This document shows positions 44,561 to 53,883 of a DNA stretch of 53,883 nt, piece after piece. Source of the stretch: Pigoraptor chileana (taxonomy: Eukaryota > Opisthokonta > Filasterea). The translations under genes were made by a program, and so were the position numbers. Where the stretch lies: NCBI GenBank assembly GCA_943704495.1, contig CALSCR010001569.1, positions 1-53,883 of the forward strand, read 5' to 3'. Within the stretch, counting starts at the first letter, position 1. The number at the start of each line of letters is the position of its first letter. The notes under the pieces were generated by a model, which was not told where the DNA came from, did not search any database, and worked only from the letters and a program-made list of their open reading frames with translations.

Positions 44561-45799
44561 TTCAATCGAAGGCCGGCGCTATCAATCACCGTACACACAC
44601 ACACCTTGGATCGCTCGCTCGCAGAAAGATTTGCACGCACACGGCACACCCCGAGTATGTCACGTAACACTTATCCCAGCCTCGAATGGAGCATCCCCAT
44701 GGCGCGTGGCGCCACAGATGTCCCTTAAGTGCGACCTGCTCGCCGGCAGCCGCAATGTATATCAATATAAATCTCGCTGCAGGTCCTCGATCGTCATACA
44801 CAAAGCAGATTGAATGTCATGCAATCCAGTAACATGAAAATATCCGCGGAAGGCAAGACCACGGCTGGCGGCTATTCGCAGTAAGGCCGTTTCGTGCCCT
44901 TAAATCGTCCACCGGCGATTGTCGTTTTATGGGAACTTTGTGTTGTTCATCGCCGCACCACATAACTTTGGCTGCCCGAATAGAACGAGCTCTCGGCTAA
45001 ATTGGCGGTGTCGGCTCTTTATAAAATCCAATCCCAAAAAGGAGATTTCCTCCACATGAAATTTCTGGGGCTGTTTGTGTTGTGTTGTGCTGTGTGGTGT
45101 TTGCGCTGCCGTAATAAAAGCGCGGCGGGCGAAAATGCGATACAAAATAAATGCATGCTCTGTGTTGGTTGGGTGTCCTGTGCCAAACACGTGCGGGCGC
45201 CAATCCCGCCAAAATCAGGCCATACTGTCTGTATGGGGAATTCCACAGTACCGCTCTCTATGGCGGCCGCGCCCCGGTACTCAATGTACCCGGAGTATGG
45301 GGCGGAAGGGACGGAAGGAAAAAAATGGCAAAGGTGCAATTTGTATGGGCGACTATGGGGAGCGGAATGTGCGGCTGACAGCTGGATGGAGCACTCCTGT
45401 CTGCGTGTGCGTGTGCGTGTGCGTGCGTGCGTGTTGCGTGTGCGCGTCGCATCTGGACGCGTGTGTGCAGCCTCACTCAACTGTGTCGGAGGCACCCACC
45501 GCACGCACCCACTCGACAGACTTACAGAAGCATTCGGTGCTGCTTTTAAGTGAACTTGAATGGCCCGCTCTTAATATGACGCAGAACCATCTGACCGCCG
45601 CAAATACCTTAACTGCTGCTGCTGATTAAGAAGGCCCGATTCACATTCCCACCGCCACCCATTTCTGAAAGTTTGCATCTCTTCCAAATATCCAATTCGC
45701 GCAACGTCAGCGTCGTGTTAGCGTATATTTTGAACTATTTTGTGCGGTGCGTCAGGGCGGCACGTTGCATTTGCGAGTGTCGCTCAGTGAAGCATTAAA
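44561..45799. promoter_or_regulatory. Divergent region between the RhoGEF scaffold and MNT-like genes
   Basis: 1239 bp between outward-facing starts. It contains a CG/TG alternating tract near 45405-45450 and a NotI-like GCGGCCGC near 45263. TATA-like elements occur at about 44756-44770 (for the minus gene) and about 45722 (for the plus gene). ORFs at 45002-45629 show no recognisable family. Promoter role inferred. Confidence 0.45.
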
Positions 45800-46729
45800 A
45801 TGTCCATTGCCGCCGTTCTTCTCGAGGCGGCTGAGCTGCTTGAGAAGGGTGCTGACGCTGCCCCTTCACCGTCCGAGATCAAGTCTGAGAGCCCTGGTAG
45901 GGACGGTTGGCTGAAATATATGTATTGCTGCCGATGTTGTCGGGTGTTATGTATTCACTAACCGTATCTGCTCTCGTTTTTGTTTCTCCTTTTTATTTGC
46001 AGATGCAATTGTGCCGGAGAATTCTGTGAAAAACCGTGAGGTGCACAACTTGCTGGAAAAAAATCGGAGGGCACACCTCAAGCAGTGCTTCAGCGACCTC
46101 AAGATTGCGGTGCCCACCATCACGTCTAATAAGATATCGACGGTGTCCATCTTACAGCATGCATCCGAGTACATTGTTGCTCTGCGCACAAAGCACGACG
46201 ATTATGCTCGGGAAATGGAACGCCTGAAGAAGGCCAAGCAGGATGCCCTCGCCCGGCTTGCAGCCCTCCGTACGAAGCGCCGCGACTCTGTGTCCAGCGT
46301 TGGTGGGGACAGCACTGGCGCGGCCCCACTCTCACCTCAGCCAAGCCTCTCCCTCAACCCCGACGGAGATGCGCCGTCTCCATCCAGTCACGTCGACATT
46401 GAGGGACTGTCGGACGCGGATGAGATGAGCGAGGGTCTCGTTCCTTCGTCACCAAGAGACGACGCTGATGGTGAGTTTTACATGATGGCCCTTCACTTGT
46501 GCCATAATTTGATTTCACACCAACCTTCTGTCGCTCTTTCACTCGTCACTGTCGTTTCGCGAAGTTCCTTGATATTGTGCCTACAAACTGGCAGGCACAT
46601 CCCAGCACTGTCGTCTGAAGTATCGCTGTGTTTGCCTGCATGTGCGCAGGTGGCTTGTCGCCGCCCACCGGTGCCGCGACGGGGAAGAACCGCCTCAAGC
46701 GTCTCCAGAAGAAAACACTCCCCATCTGA
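45800..46729 (+). CDS. MNT/MXD-like bHLH-Zip repressor with Sin3-interaction motif
   Basis: Exons 45800-45896, 46003-46470 and 46650-46729 (TGA) join to 214 residues. The N-terminus, MSIAAVLLEAAELLEKG, matches the amphipathic Sin3-interaction domain of MXD/MNT (human MNT begins MSIETLLEAA). The bHLH follows: NREVHNLLEKNRRAHLKQCF (His, Glu and Arg for E-box contact), a loop, then STVSILQHASEYIVAL. A leucine-zipper-like extension (MERLKKAKQDALARLAALRT) and a Ser/Pro/acidic tail with a basic end complete it. The wording is closest to MNT. In animals MNT and MXD pair with MAX at CACGTG sites and recruit Sin3-HDAC to oppose Myc. Partner and target here are inferred. It is divergent from the RhoGEF scaffold. 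Confidence 0.88.
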
Positions 46730-47163
46730 GGGGAGGGTGATACGGTGCCCAGTGATCATCGAGTTGCAGTCGTCAGACGCGCGTCGCCTCACACACGGCA
46801 CACAACTGTACATAGTGATATATATTGGTCGTCTTTTAAAAATCACTTTTTGCCTTTCTTCGATTGCAACAAGTGCATTTTCATGTGGTACTTGCCATGT
46901 ATTTGAGTCAGTTTTCGTCCATGCACTGCTCGGTAGAGAGGCGAGGGGCCACTGAACGCGCCGCCTATGTTTCGCTACTTTTCATATCGCAGACTCCACT
47001 CCACGGGTCAAAAGTCATTGCTGAGATTTCCTTATTACCAACAAAACAATCACAAATATGACTCATAGGGACCAAATCCACAGAATTCCCCCTGACATTG
47101 GTGGGCAACGCATCAAAGCGAGACGATACATATAGCGGTAAAATGCTTGTTGCCGTGTAATAA
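46730..47163. other. Convergent spacer between MNT-like and drebrin-like genes
   Basis: 434 bp between stop codons. Partly AT-rich, with no ORF I can support. It holds both 3' UTRs. Confidence 0.5.
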
Positions 47164-49637
47164 TCACTGGATCAGTTCGACATAATTCGATGGGAAAAGA
47201 CCGTATGCGCCGTTCTTGTCATAGCCCCTCCACCAGCCATCGTCCACGAACTCAATACCGGTCTGTTAAAGGAGGCAATCGCCATCATTAGTACACGATT
47301 AGAGTGCTGGGAGGAGTTTTCTCCAACTATTGAAGTTGGGTCACACAAAAGCACGCGCCCACATGCACACATACACACACACATGTTTGCACACACGCAC
47401 ACGTACAAATGCACACACACACACATGCACGCACGCACACGCCAAACTATTACCACACAACACATGTACTAACAAATGCACACGTATACATACAAACACG
47501 CCGTACATACATACGAGCACAGCACTCTAATAAAACACACACAACACACGCGCCCCAAAAACACACCAAAATCTCGCCAGGGTCGAACGAAATCTCAGTC
47601 TCATCGGCTGCATTCGAGGGTAAACAAAGCAAGTTAGTGTCCAGTCATTTGCAGCAAACCTCCAACGCAACTAATGCAACCAAGAATTGAAACGTTCGTC
47701 AAACTGGCGCACAAACAAGTGCACTCACCGGCTTGGTAGTCGTACAGAGCACGCGCGGAGTATCCTGATTCCTGTGCGGGAGCAGCTTCTTCTCCGTTCT
47801 GTTCCGCATACTCTGCCTGTGCGGCCGCCTCTGCCTCTGCCTGTGCAGCCGCCTCTGCCTCTGCCTGTGCAGCTGCCTCTGCCTCAGCCTGCGCGGCGGC
47901 GGCCTCTTCTTCGGCAATCCGTTGGCGTTCTGCTTCTGCTTCTTCTTCCGCTTGTGCATGTGCTTCTGCCTCCGCGCGCCGCCGTTCATCATCAGCTGCC
48001 GCCGCGCGCTTGCGGTCCTCGTCCGCCTGGTTGACGGCGAGGAGCATTCTGTCAATCATCCACAATCACAACGACACACAATGCGACATCGCGCAATTGT
48101 CTCGCACGTGAGACAACGCACCTTCTTCTTTGCAGCAGCTTCGTCCTCCAGGCGCTGCTTCTTGGCGGCCTCCTCCCGTTGGCGCTCGGCCTTCTCCTTC
48201 TCCTGCCGCTCCTTATCCGCACGGGCCTTCTCAGCGCGTTCCCGATCCGCACGTTCCTGCTCCGCTCTGCACGGCACGCACACACACACACACACACACA
48301 TATAACTCGAATTGTTCAGGCCTCAATCTTCTCGACATACGAAAGACAAAATGGCACCGATCGGCCATTATCCATGGCAAAACAATAGATGAAGAACTGA
48401 CAAGCATCATGGACAGTGAGCACAGGCGGCCACACACCTCTCCCTCTCTCCCTGCTCCCGCGCGGCCTTTTCTTTCTCCGCACGCAGGCGACGCTCTTCC
48501 TCGGCCTTCCGTTCCTCCTCTTCCTGTGCCGCGTGGGCATTCTCGAACCGGTTCTTGATGCCAGATGCATTTCCACCGACAATGGACGCCTTCTCGTAAA
48601 CAGATCCCTGCACCAAAGTTGTATGATGCAAAGGTAGAGTTGTTTGGAAAAATCACCGAAATGCAACTTGTCTGAATCTATTCGCAAGCACAGGCTGACT
48701 TTGTGCGCTTGCACGTGCGCAATTGCGCTTACCACTGGCGTCACAGCGGGAACATCCTTCTTCGGCTGCTCCTTGTGGGCGCTGTAAAACGCCCCGGAGC
48801 TCTCGCGGACCTTGCGCAGAATGTCCTTGGCGTCGAGGTCGGCCTCGGAACGCGCATTGATTTGCACGTGGAAGCCCTGTGGTCCCACGGCAGTCGGGCA
48901 GTGGACAGTCAGACCCCGTATGCAACCACAAGCTCCATTATTGAACACAGAAACTCACCGCAAAAAACTTGGCAACCTCGGGAATGTGCTGCGCAGTAAT
49001 GCCCTTGCGAGACGACTGCACGCCATCCCCGGTCCAAGCAATAAATACCGTCTTGGGAAGATTGGACTTGTCGTCAATCACCTTGGCGAATCCATACTGG
49101 ACTCGCCCGGCGTTGAACTCCTCCACAAGCTCCTCAAGGCCGCCCTCTGCATGCAGCATGGATGGCACGCGCGCACTCAATTCAGTCACAAGGTATACCA
49201 CAGACAAATAATAGTATATAAAATAAAAACTATAGAACAAAAATAAAAATTAGACACTGTGCAAGCGGATATCACAAACACCCACCTCCAGTGGACGCAA
49301 CCTTGAGATCATTCGCCTTCGGGACATAGTCGAACAAGACCCTGCACCGTGATGGTTGGAGCACTGTTACCAAACAATCTCTCTCATTCTGCAAGTGGGG
49401 TCAACCCACGTCGGCATCCACCAACGTCCTCACAGGCCGCAGTCTGGCCATACAATTATCCAGTGCACAGGGCAAGGCGTGCAGCGCGCGAGTGAAGGAT
49501 GCATGCACTGAGGACCGCTGCTCTGTCGCCCGACGCAACCGCACGCGCCAAACCCACCAGTTTGTATCAGACGCATCCGAGCGGACGTCGTTGTATGCCG
49601 CGAGCAGTTCGGGCGTCAGTCCCACCTGCGACGACAT
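47164..49637 (-). CDS. DBNL: Drebrin-like / Abp1 actin-binding adaptor (ADF-H, coiled coil, SH3)
   Basis: Exons 49637-49558, 49341-49286, 49146-48959, 48876-48733, 48607-48438, 48266-48122, 48026-47729, 47607-47567 and 47262-47164 (TGA) join in frame to 406 residues (human DBNL 430). The ADF-H domain spans about 1-140: [58 protein letters not shown] short [20 protein letters not shown] segment leads into an Arg/Glu-rich coiled coil (about 225-300) and an Ala/Gln/Glu repeat region with three QAEAEAAA units. The C-terminal SH3 (about 348-406) reads [44 protein letters not shown]. Abp1 proteins bind F-actin and couple it to endocytosis and membrane ruffles via SH3 partners such as dynamin. Confidence 0.95.
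47340..47530. repeat. CA-rich simple repeats in the last DBNL intron
   Basis: ACACACATGCACACA-type repeats lie between the last two exons of the drebrin-like gene (47263-47566). Another (CA)n run at 48283-48302 lies in an upstream intron of the same gene. Confidence 0.85.
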
Positions 49638-50005
49638 GGCTGCTGCTGTGTGCTTGGTATCAGTACCAAGAACAGAGATAAAATGGGGAGACGTTTGCGG
49701 TGTGCAAATGTAGTGTGTGTCGGGAAATGGACGTCAACTCTTGTGTGTAGTTGTGTGTTTGTTGACAGTCTGCCTCCGCAAATTCAATTCAACCGAAATT
49801 TCGGCAACAAAACACAAATGATCACGTGGCCTTGAGCATGCTCACGTCCACGGAGCCTTTTCGCCACAAACGTGTTTCTTGCCAGATCGTCTCCTTGAGT
49901 TTATATGTTCCCATGCGTGCGTCTGCATTTGATTTAATTTTCATTGCACCGAGGAAGAGAACAGGCTGCACGGCACACAGCAAAACGACGTGTGGCTCTG
50001 GAGTG
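49638..50005. promoter_or_regulatory. Divergent promoter region between drebrin-like and DNAJB12-like genes
   Basis: 368 bp between outward-facing starts. No recognised element is visible; promoter function is inferred from layout. Confidence 0.45.
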
Positions 50006-51608
50006 ATGGAGGTGCCCATGAATCACGACGAGGCCCGCCGCGCCCTTGCCCTCGCGCGGAAAGCCCTCGACGACGGCGACGCAGACAAGGCCGCACGGCT
50101 CGTCGCCAAGTCTCTGCGCCTCCATGACACCCCGCAGGCTCGCGAATTCTCATCGCGCGTGGAGTCGGCAATAGAGCAAAATAGCGACCAGCATCGTCCC
50201 CCGCCAGACGCACACGGCCCCACCCGGAACGAACACTCGCACGATAACAAGCCGGGCACGTCGCCGGAACATGCCAACAGTGGTGGAGAGCAGGATCAGC
50301 AGGATGGTGCCGGTCGTTCGCGACTGAGATCACTCTTTGGGAAATTTGGCGGTGCTTCGAATGCGGACGGCTCAAAAGATGCGGGCGTGAAACGCGCAGC
50401 TACCAAAGAGCAGCTCACAGTCGGTGAGAAATCCACTTTGGTGTGGTGCTCTTGTCATTATGTGTGTGTTCTTACTATATGTTTGGTGTGCCTGCAATGC
50501 TTAATCATTCTGCTCCGATTGCCGTTACTTGTGTGTTACAGTGGAAGCAACGATCAAAGCAGAGACGCACTATGAGGTACTTGGTGTGGCGAGAACGGCA
50601 ACGTCAGCGGAAGTCAAGCGGAGTTACTTCAAGCTCGCCCTTGTGCTGCATCCCGACAAAAATCCTGCTCCTGAAGCGGACAATGCCTTTAAGGTGGGCT
50701 TGCACACTGTCGACGGGCCCATGTGTTTTGGCGGCCTGCGGAAGGCCTGTTGAAAACTGCCGTGATAACTGACGAATTGAACGCGGCTGCCTGCCTCTGT
50801 TCCCTGTTTTCGTGTGTGCAGATTCTGAGCCAGGCCTATAAGACACTTGCCGACGACAAGGAACGCGCGGAATACGACCGCGACCTCCGCCTGGGACGGC
50901 GCCCGGGATCCCGACCGGCGTCGGCTGCTGCACAGGCAGACACTCCAATCTCGCGCCGCCAGATTCCGCTGCTGATCCTTGCGTTTCTCTTCACTCTCAT
51001 TTTCTTTCTCATCGACTCGCTCATCGAAATGCCCTTCAAGCCGTTGCTGTGGGTTGTTTGATGGACGCACTTTGCTTTTTCTACTTTATCGTACATGTGT
51101 TTTTTCCCCTCAATTGCATGCATCTGCCGCAGCCAATAGCAACTCAGCAGAACAGAGAAAATGTTGCTGATTACAATATTATTTCTGCTTGGGGGTGCCG
51201 CCTCGCAGGTACTACAGCAAGGCGCGTGTGGCCTACCTGCGCTTGCGGGGACGGTCGCCCACCGAGCTCTGGCGCGACTCGCGAGGCCGCGTGTGGCTGC
51301 GTGAGGAAGACGGCGTTGTCACGGAGCTCACCGAAGTGGTTCAGCTCGCCGCGGAGCTTGAAATGCACTGGCTGTCCTCTGGGAGGCGCAATGGCCATGT
51401 GGATCCCGTCGAGCTCTTTGTGCAGGCCGTCAGCAACACGCTGCTCTTCCAAGAGTCGGCGAGTCGCGGATTTGACTTTACTGCGGACGACAGCGACGAC
51501 GACGACATTTCAGCCTATCGGCGGGCGCCCCCTCGGCCGTCTCCTGCACGCGAAGCAGGGACGCCGCGCCGGAAAGCCCCAAAGCCTCGCGGGCGCAAAG
51601 GATTCTGA
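50006..51608 (+). CDS. DNAJB12/DNAJB14-like ER-membrane J protein
   Basis: Exons 50006-50423, 50542-50693, 50822-51048 and 51209-51608 (TGA) join to 398 residues. I chose the ATG at 50006 (50018 is possible) because [20 protein letters not shown] aligns with the DNAJB12 start MESNKDEAERC. The N-terminal helical hairpin ends KSLRLHDTP, as in the DNAJB12 RLYPTP segment. The J domain has [24 protein letters not shown] (HPD motif intact) and [21 protein letters not shown] single membrane span ([20 protein letters not shown]) follows, then a soluble tail with an acidic DDSDDDD run and a basic end ([13 protein letters not shown]). The G/F region is very short and the tail is divergent. DNAJB12/14 recruit Hsc70 at the ER for protein quality control. 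The last junction uses donor GTGGGT at 51049. Confidence 0.85.
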
Positions 51609-51808
51609 GAGAGAACTGCCGCCCGTTGTACTGAATATCAAGTATGCGTGGGAGTAGATGCATCCAAACGTATGCGGGATTAACGCCCATTGGCCCGTGG
51701 GTGAACAGGGGGTGAGTGTTGCGGAGGTGAAACATTTGCACGTTTTATTTGTTCTCAGAGGGGTCATCGCCAACCGCCAAACGCCAACCGCCAACCACAA
51801 GGGAGCAC
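51609..51808. other. Convergent spacer between DNAJB12-like and LTA4H genes
   Basis: 200 bp between stop codons, with a short CCAACCGCCAA direct repeat (about 51770-51797). No gene. Confidence 0.6.
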
Positions 51809-53829
51809 TCAGGCGAGCTTGAGATCCTTTGCAATCATCGTTGCTGCAATGTTGTGGTACATGCCGCTGTGCGCCTGGAACGTGTCTACGGCGAGCTTCC
51901 GCGATTTCTCGCTCACAAATAGCGAGCGGTAAAGGGGGCGCACGTACTTCATGCGCCCCTGCGACGTGATGAACTCGACAACCTGTCGTTGTGTGAGAGG
52001 GAAAGCATTAGAAACGCGCGGCGAACGGACGCATTGTTACTAAATTTAGCGAGGACGGCCGGCACTCGCGTGCGCAATTACCTTGGGGTAGATCGCCTCG
52101 TACTCAGCTTGCACGCACAGTTGTTGCCAGCGGAACTTGATCTCGGCGTTGTTGTTGGATGTCAGACCGTACTTGCCCTCCATAGCAACGCAATGTTCGC
52201 GAGGGAAACCGGCAGAGCTGTGGTGTGCCAATGCGATTGTGAACAGCGTCGGACAGCATGAGAAGGGTGGCGAACGTACACAATTGGCTGTGTCATCGAT
52301 GGTGTTGCATGCGCAATCACCTACCCGAGGCCGAGAAGGATCTTTTCGAGGAAGACGGCCAGCTGATGCGTCGACAATCCGGCAACGTCAGCGGCGGAGA
52401 ATCCGTCGTATTCGCCGGGCTTTGCGTCGAGCCACCGCTTTGCAAGCGCAGTACACGCATTGGCGAGCGTCTGGTCAAAGCTGTACCCGCATCACCGTAT
52501 TGGTGCATAATCATCAACACCATAATTGTGAGGCGATGCCAACAAATGCACGAAAGCAGTTCCACCCATCCAACGGACCAAGTATGAAACACTGTAAGAC
52601 TGACTCCCCCGGATCCACCGCCCACAAGCGCATACCCTGGCTAGTCTCACATCACCGACCAGAAGCACCTCATGTACGCCACCCATACCCCATACTCACG
52701 TATTCTCCACAATGGGCATGCCGGGCCGCTTGAACCACGCGTCCCAGTCGACGCCGTTGAAGACGCCAGGCTGCCCATGCTTGTCGAAAAAGTCGATCAT
52801 GAACGCCCGCCACTCGTCCGTGACAATGCTCCTGAGGGTGTGCATAGACGGCACATGAACGGTTCATCAGCCATATTTTCACTCGGCCCATCCCATACCC
52901 AGTCCATACCAATCCATACCCAGGGCCACCAGACCTGCAGAAGACCAGCAGATCACAGCTCTCTCCTCAAACAACCGCAAATGCATCCCTCGACAGTAGA
53001 ACGAGTGACACCACTCACTCAAACTTGAAGCGGTCAACGTGTGCCTTGAGGTACGGCTCGAATTTTTCAGGACCGCCCGCGACCGTTTCGAGGTAGAACA
53101 GGAAGTTGAATCCCTTCTCGTATGGAATAGAACTGAATGCATCGTCCGGATCGACGCCCTTGAGGTCGGGGACGAGCGCAGTGAGCGGGCTGTCGTGGCC
53201 GTACGCCTCGACGGAGTCACGGAGGGCCTTGCATCCGCTGATGGCGCTGAAGTGGGCCATCGAAACGCCCTTCATCCGCCCAATGATCTTGCGCTCCGCA
53301 AACATTGTGAAGCCCTCGTTCAGCCTGCGGTTGACGGTTGGCGGTCATCGGACAACAGCACCCACAGCCACAGCGTCAGCGTCAGCGTAACGAATCACAC
53401 AGCGGTCCCTCTACGCGCCCCACAGCCAACCCACCGCACAAAACAATACACACGCCCTGCAATCCCAGACTTTGATGACCTCCCCTCCCAATTTTCAAAC
53501 ATACACACATACCAAAAGTGTTCCCAATTCTTGTTGGTGACGAGGTTTCCAGTCCATGAGTGACTGATTTCATGCGCGACGACATCGGCAAGGGAGCGGT
53601 CGCCGGCCAGGAGAGTCGGAGTGAGGAAAGTGAGCATGGGGTTTTCCATGCCGCCGTACGGAAACGACGGCGGCAGGAGCAGCATGTCGTAGCGGCCCCA
53701 CACATACGGGCCCAGGATGCCCTCGGCGGTGGACAGCATTTCCTCAGTCTCGGCAAACTCGTGCGCTGCAGCCTCGATGGTCTCAGCCTCAGACCACACG
53801 CGACTGCGCGGACCAAGGTCACGGGACAC
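51809..53829 (-). CDS. LTA4H: Leukotriene A4 hydrolase-type M1 aminopeptidase (5' partial)
   Basis: Visible exons: 53829-53513, 53324-53019, 52831-52700, 52480-52325, 52217-52082, 51982-51809 (stop). Phases agree; about 406 residues are visible, and the N-terminal roughly 200 residues should lie to the right. Catalytic parts are intact: exopeptidase motif PYGGMEN, zinc site [20 protein letters not shown] with the second Glu in FWLNEGF, and the [16 protein letters not shown] segment containing the active-site Tyr. The C-terminal helical domain reads [29 protein letters not shown] and [13 protein letters not shown], ending MIAKDLKLA. The overall wording is LTA4H rather than aminopeptidase B. 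In vertebrates it makes LTB4 and trims peptides; in single-celled organisms the aminopeptidase role is more likely. Confidence 0.95.
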
Positions 53830-53883
53830 CTATGCCACACACAGCATGCGCCATACGAGGTAGCGATGACACGGGGAACGGGG

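Noticed and set aside
45002-45629. Overlapping ORFs on both strands in the RhoGEF-MNT spacer
   Set aside because: No conserved motif; partly built from CG/TG simple repeats.
1-53883. tRNA, rRNA, transposase, reverse transcriptase or viral genes
   Set aside because: Scanned by eye on both strands; no B-box-like tRNA pattern and no recognisable mobile-element protein was seen. A dedicated RNA-gene search was not possible.

Overview
This is a gene-dense stretch of a eukaryotic nuclear genome. Nearly every gene is cut by short GT-AG introns (mostly 50-400 bp), coding DNA is GC-rich, (CA)n/(GT)n runs sit in introns, and one scaffold gap (10 N, 41235-41244) is present. The gene set suggests a unicellular opisthokont, most likely a holozoan with cilia or centrioles: an MNT/MXD-type bHLH repressor with a Sin3-interaction motif, a C1orf21-like acylated protein, CEP104, cytoplasmic dynein 1 and drebrin-like Abp1. 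The genus cannot be named from sequence alone. Assignments rest on remembered family sequences and on exon phases that join without a frame break; no search was run.

Layout, left to right: ALKBH1 (+, 5' end outside the window), AQR (-), SF3B6 (+), a C1orf21-like protein (-), CEP104 (+), a small TPR-like protein (-), NAT9 (+), DYNC1H1 (-, 13 exons), a GPI-anchored orphan (+), a very large SH3/RhoGEF/PX/PB1 scaffold (-, 23 exons), MNT/MXD-like (+), drebrin-like/Abp1 (-), DNAJB12/14-like (+), LTA4H (-, 5' end outside). The 14 genes alternate strand without exception. Convergent pairs are separated by 57-434 bp between stop codons, divergent pairs by 368-1857 bp between start codons.

Themes: AQR and SF3B6, both spliceosomal, share one divergent promoter region. 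CEP104, NAT9 and DYNC1H1 all act on microtubules. The RhoGEF scaffold and Abp1 act on cortical actin and polarity.

Most unusual content: (1) a single polypeptide of about 1,740-1,770 residues with the order SH3, HR1-like coil, SH3, DH, PH, Arg/Glu-rich coil, PX, Pro-rich, PB1. It looks like the fungal Cdc24 GEF and Bem1 scaffold folded into one chain. (2) An Aquarius helicase carrying a C-terminal SAP domain. (3) Perfect strand alternation over 14 genes. (4) A 1.9 kb AT-rich island (15195-17051) with degenerate repeats and no recognisable gene. No rRNA, tRNA, CRISPR array, transposase, or viral or retroviral element was recognised.
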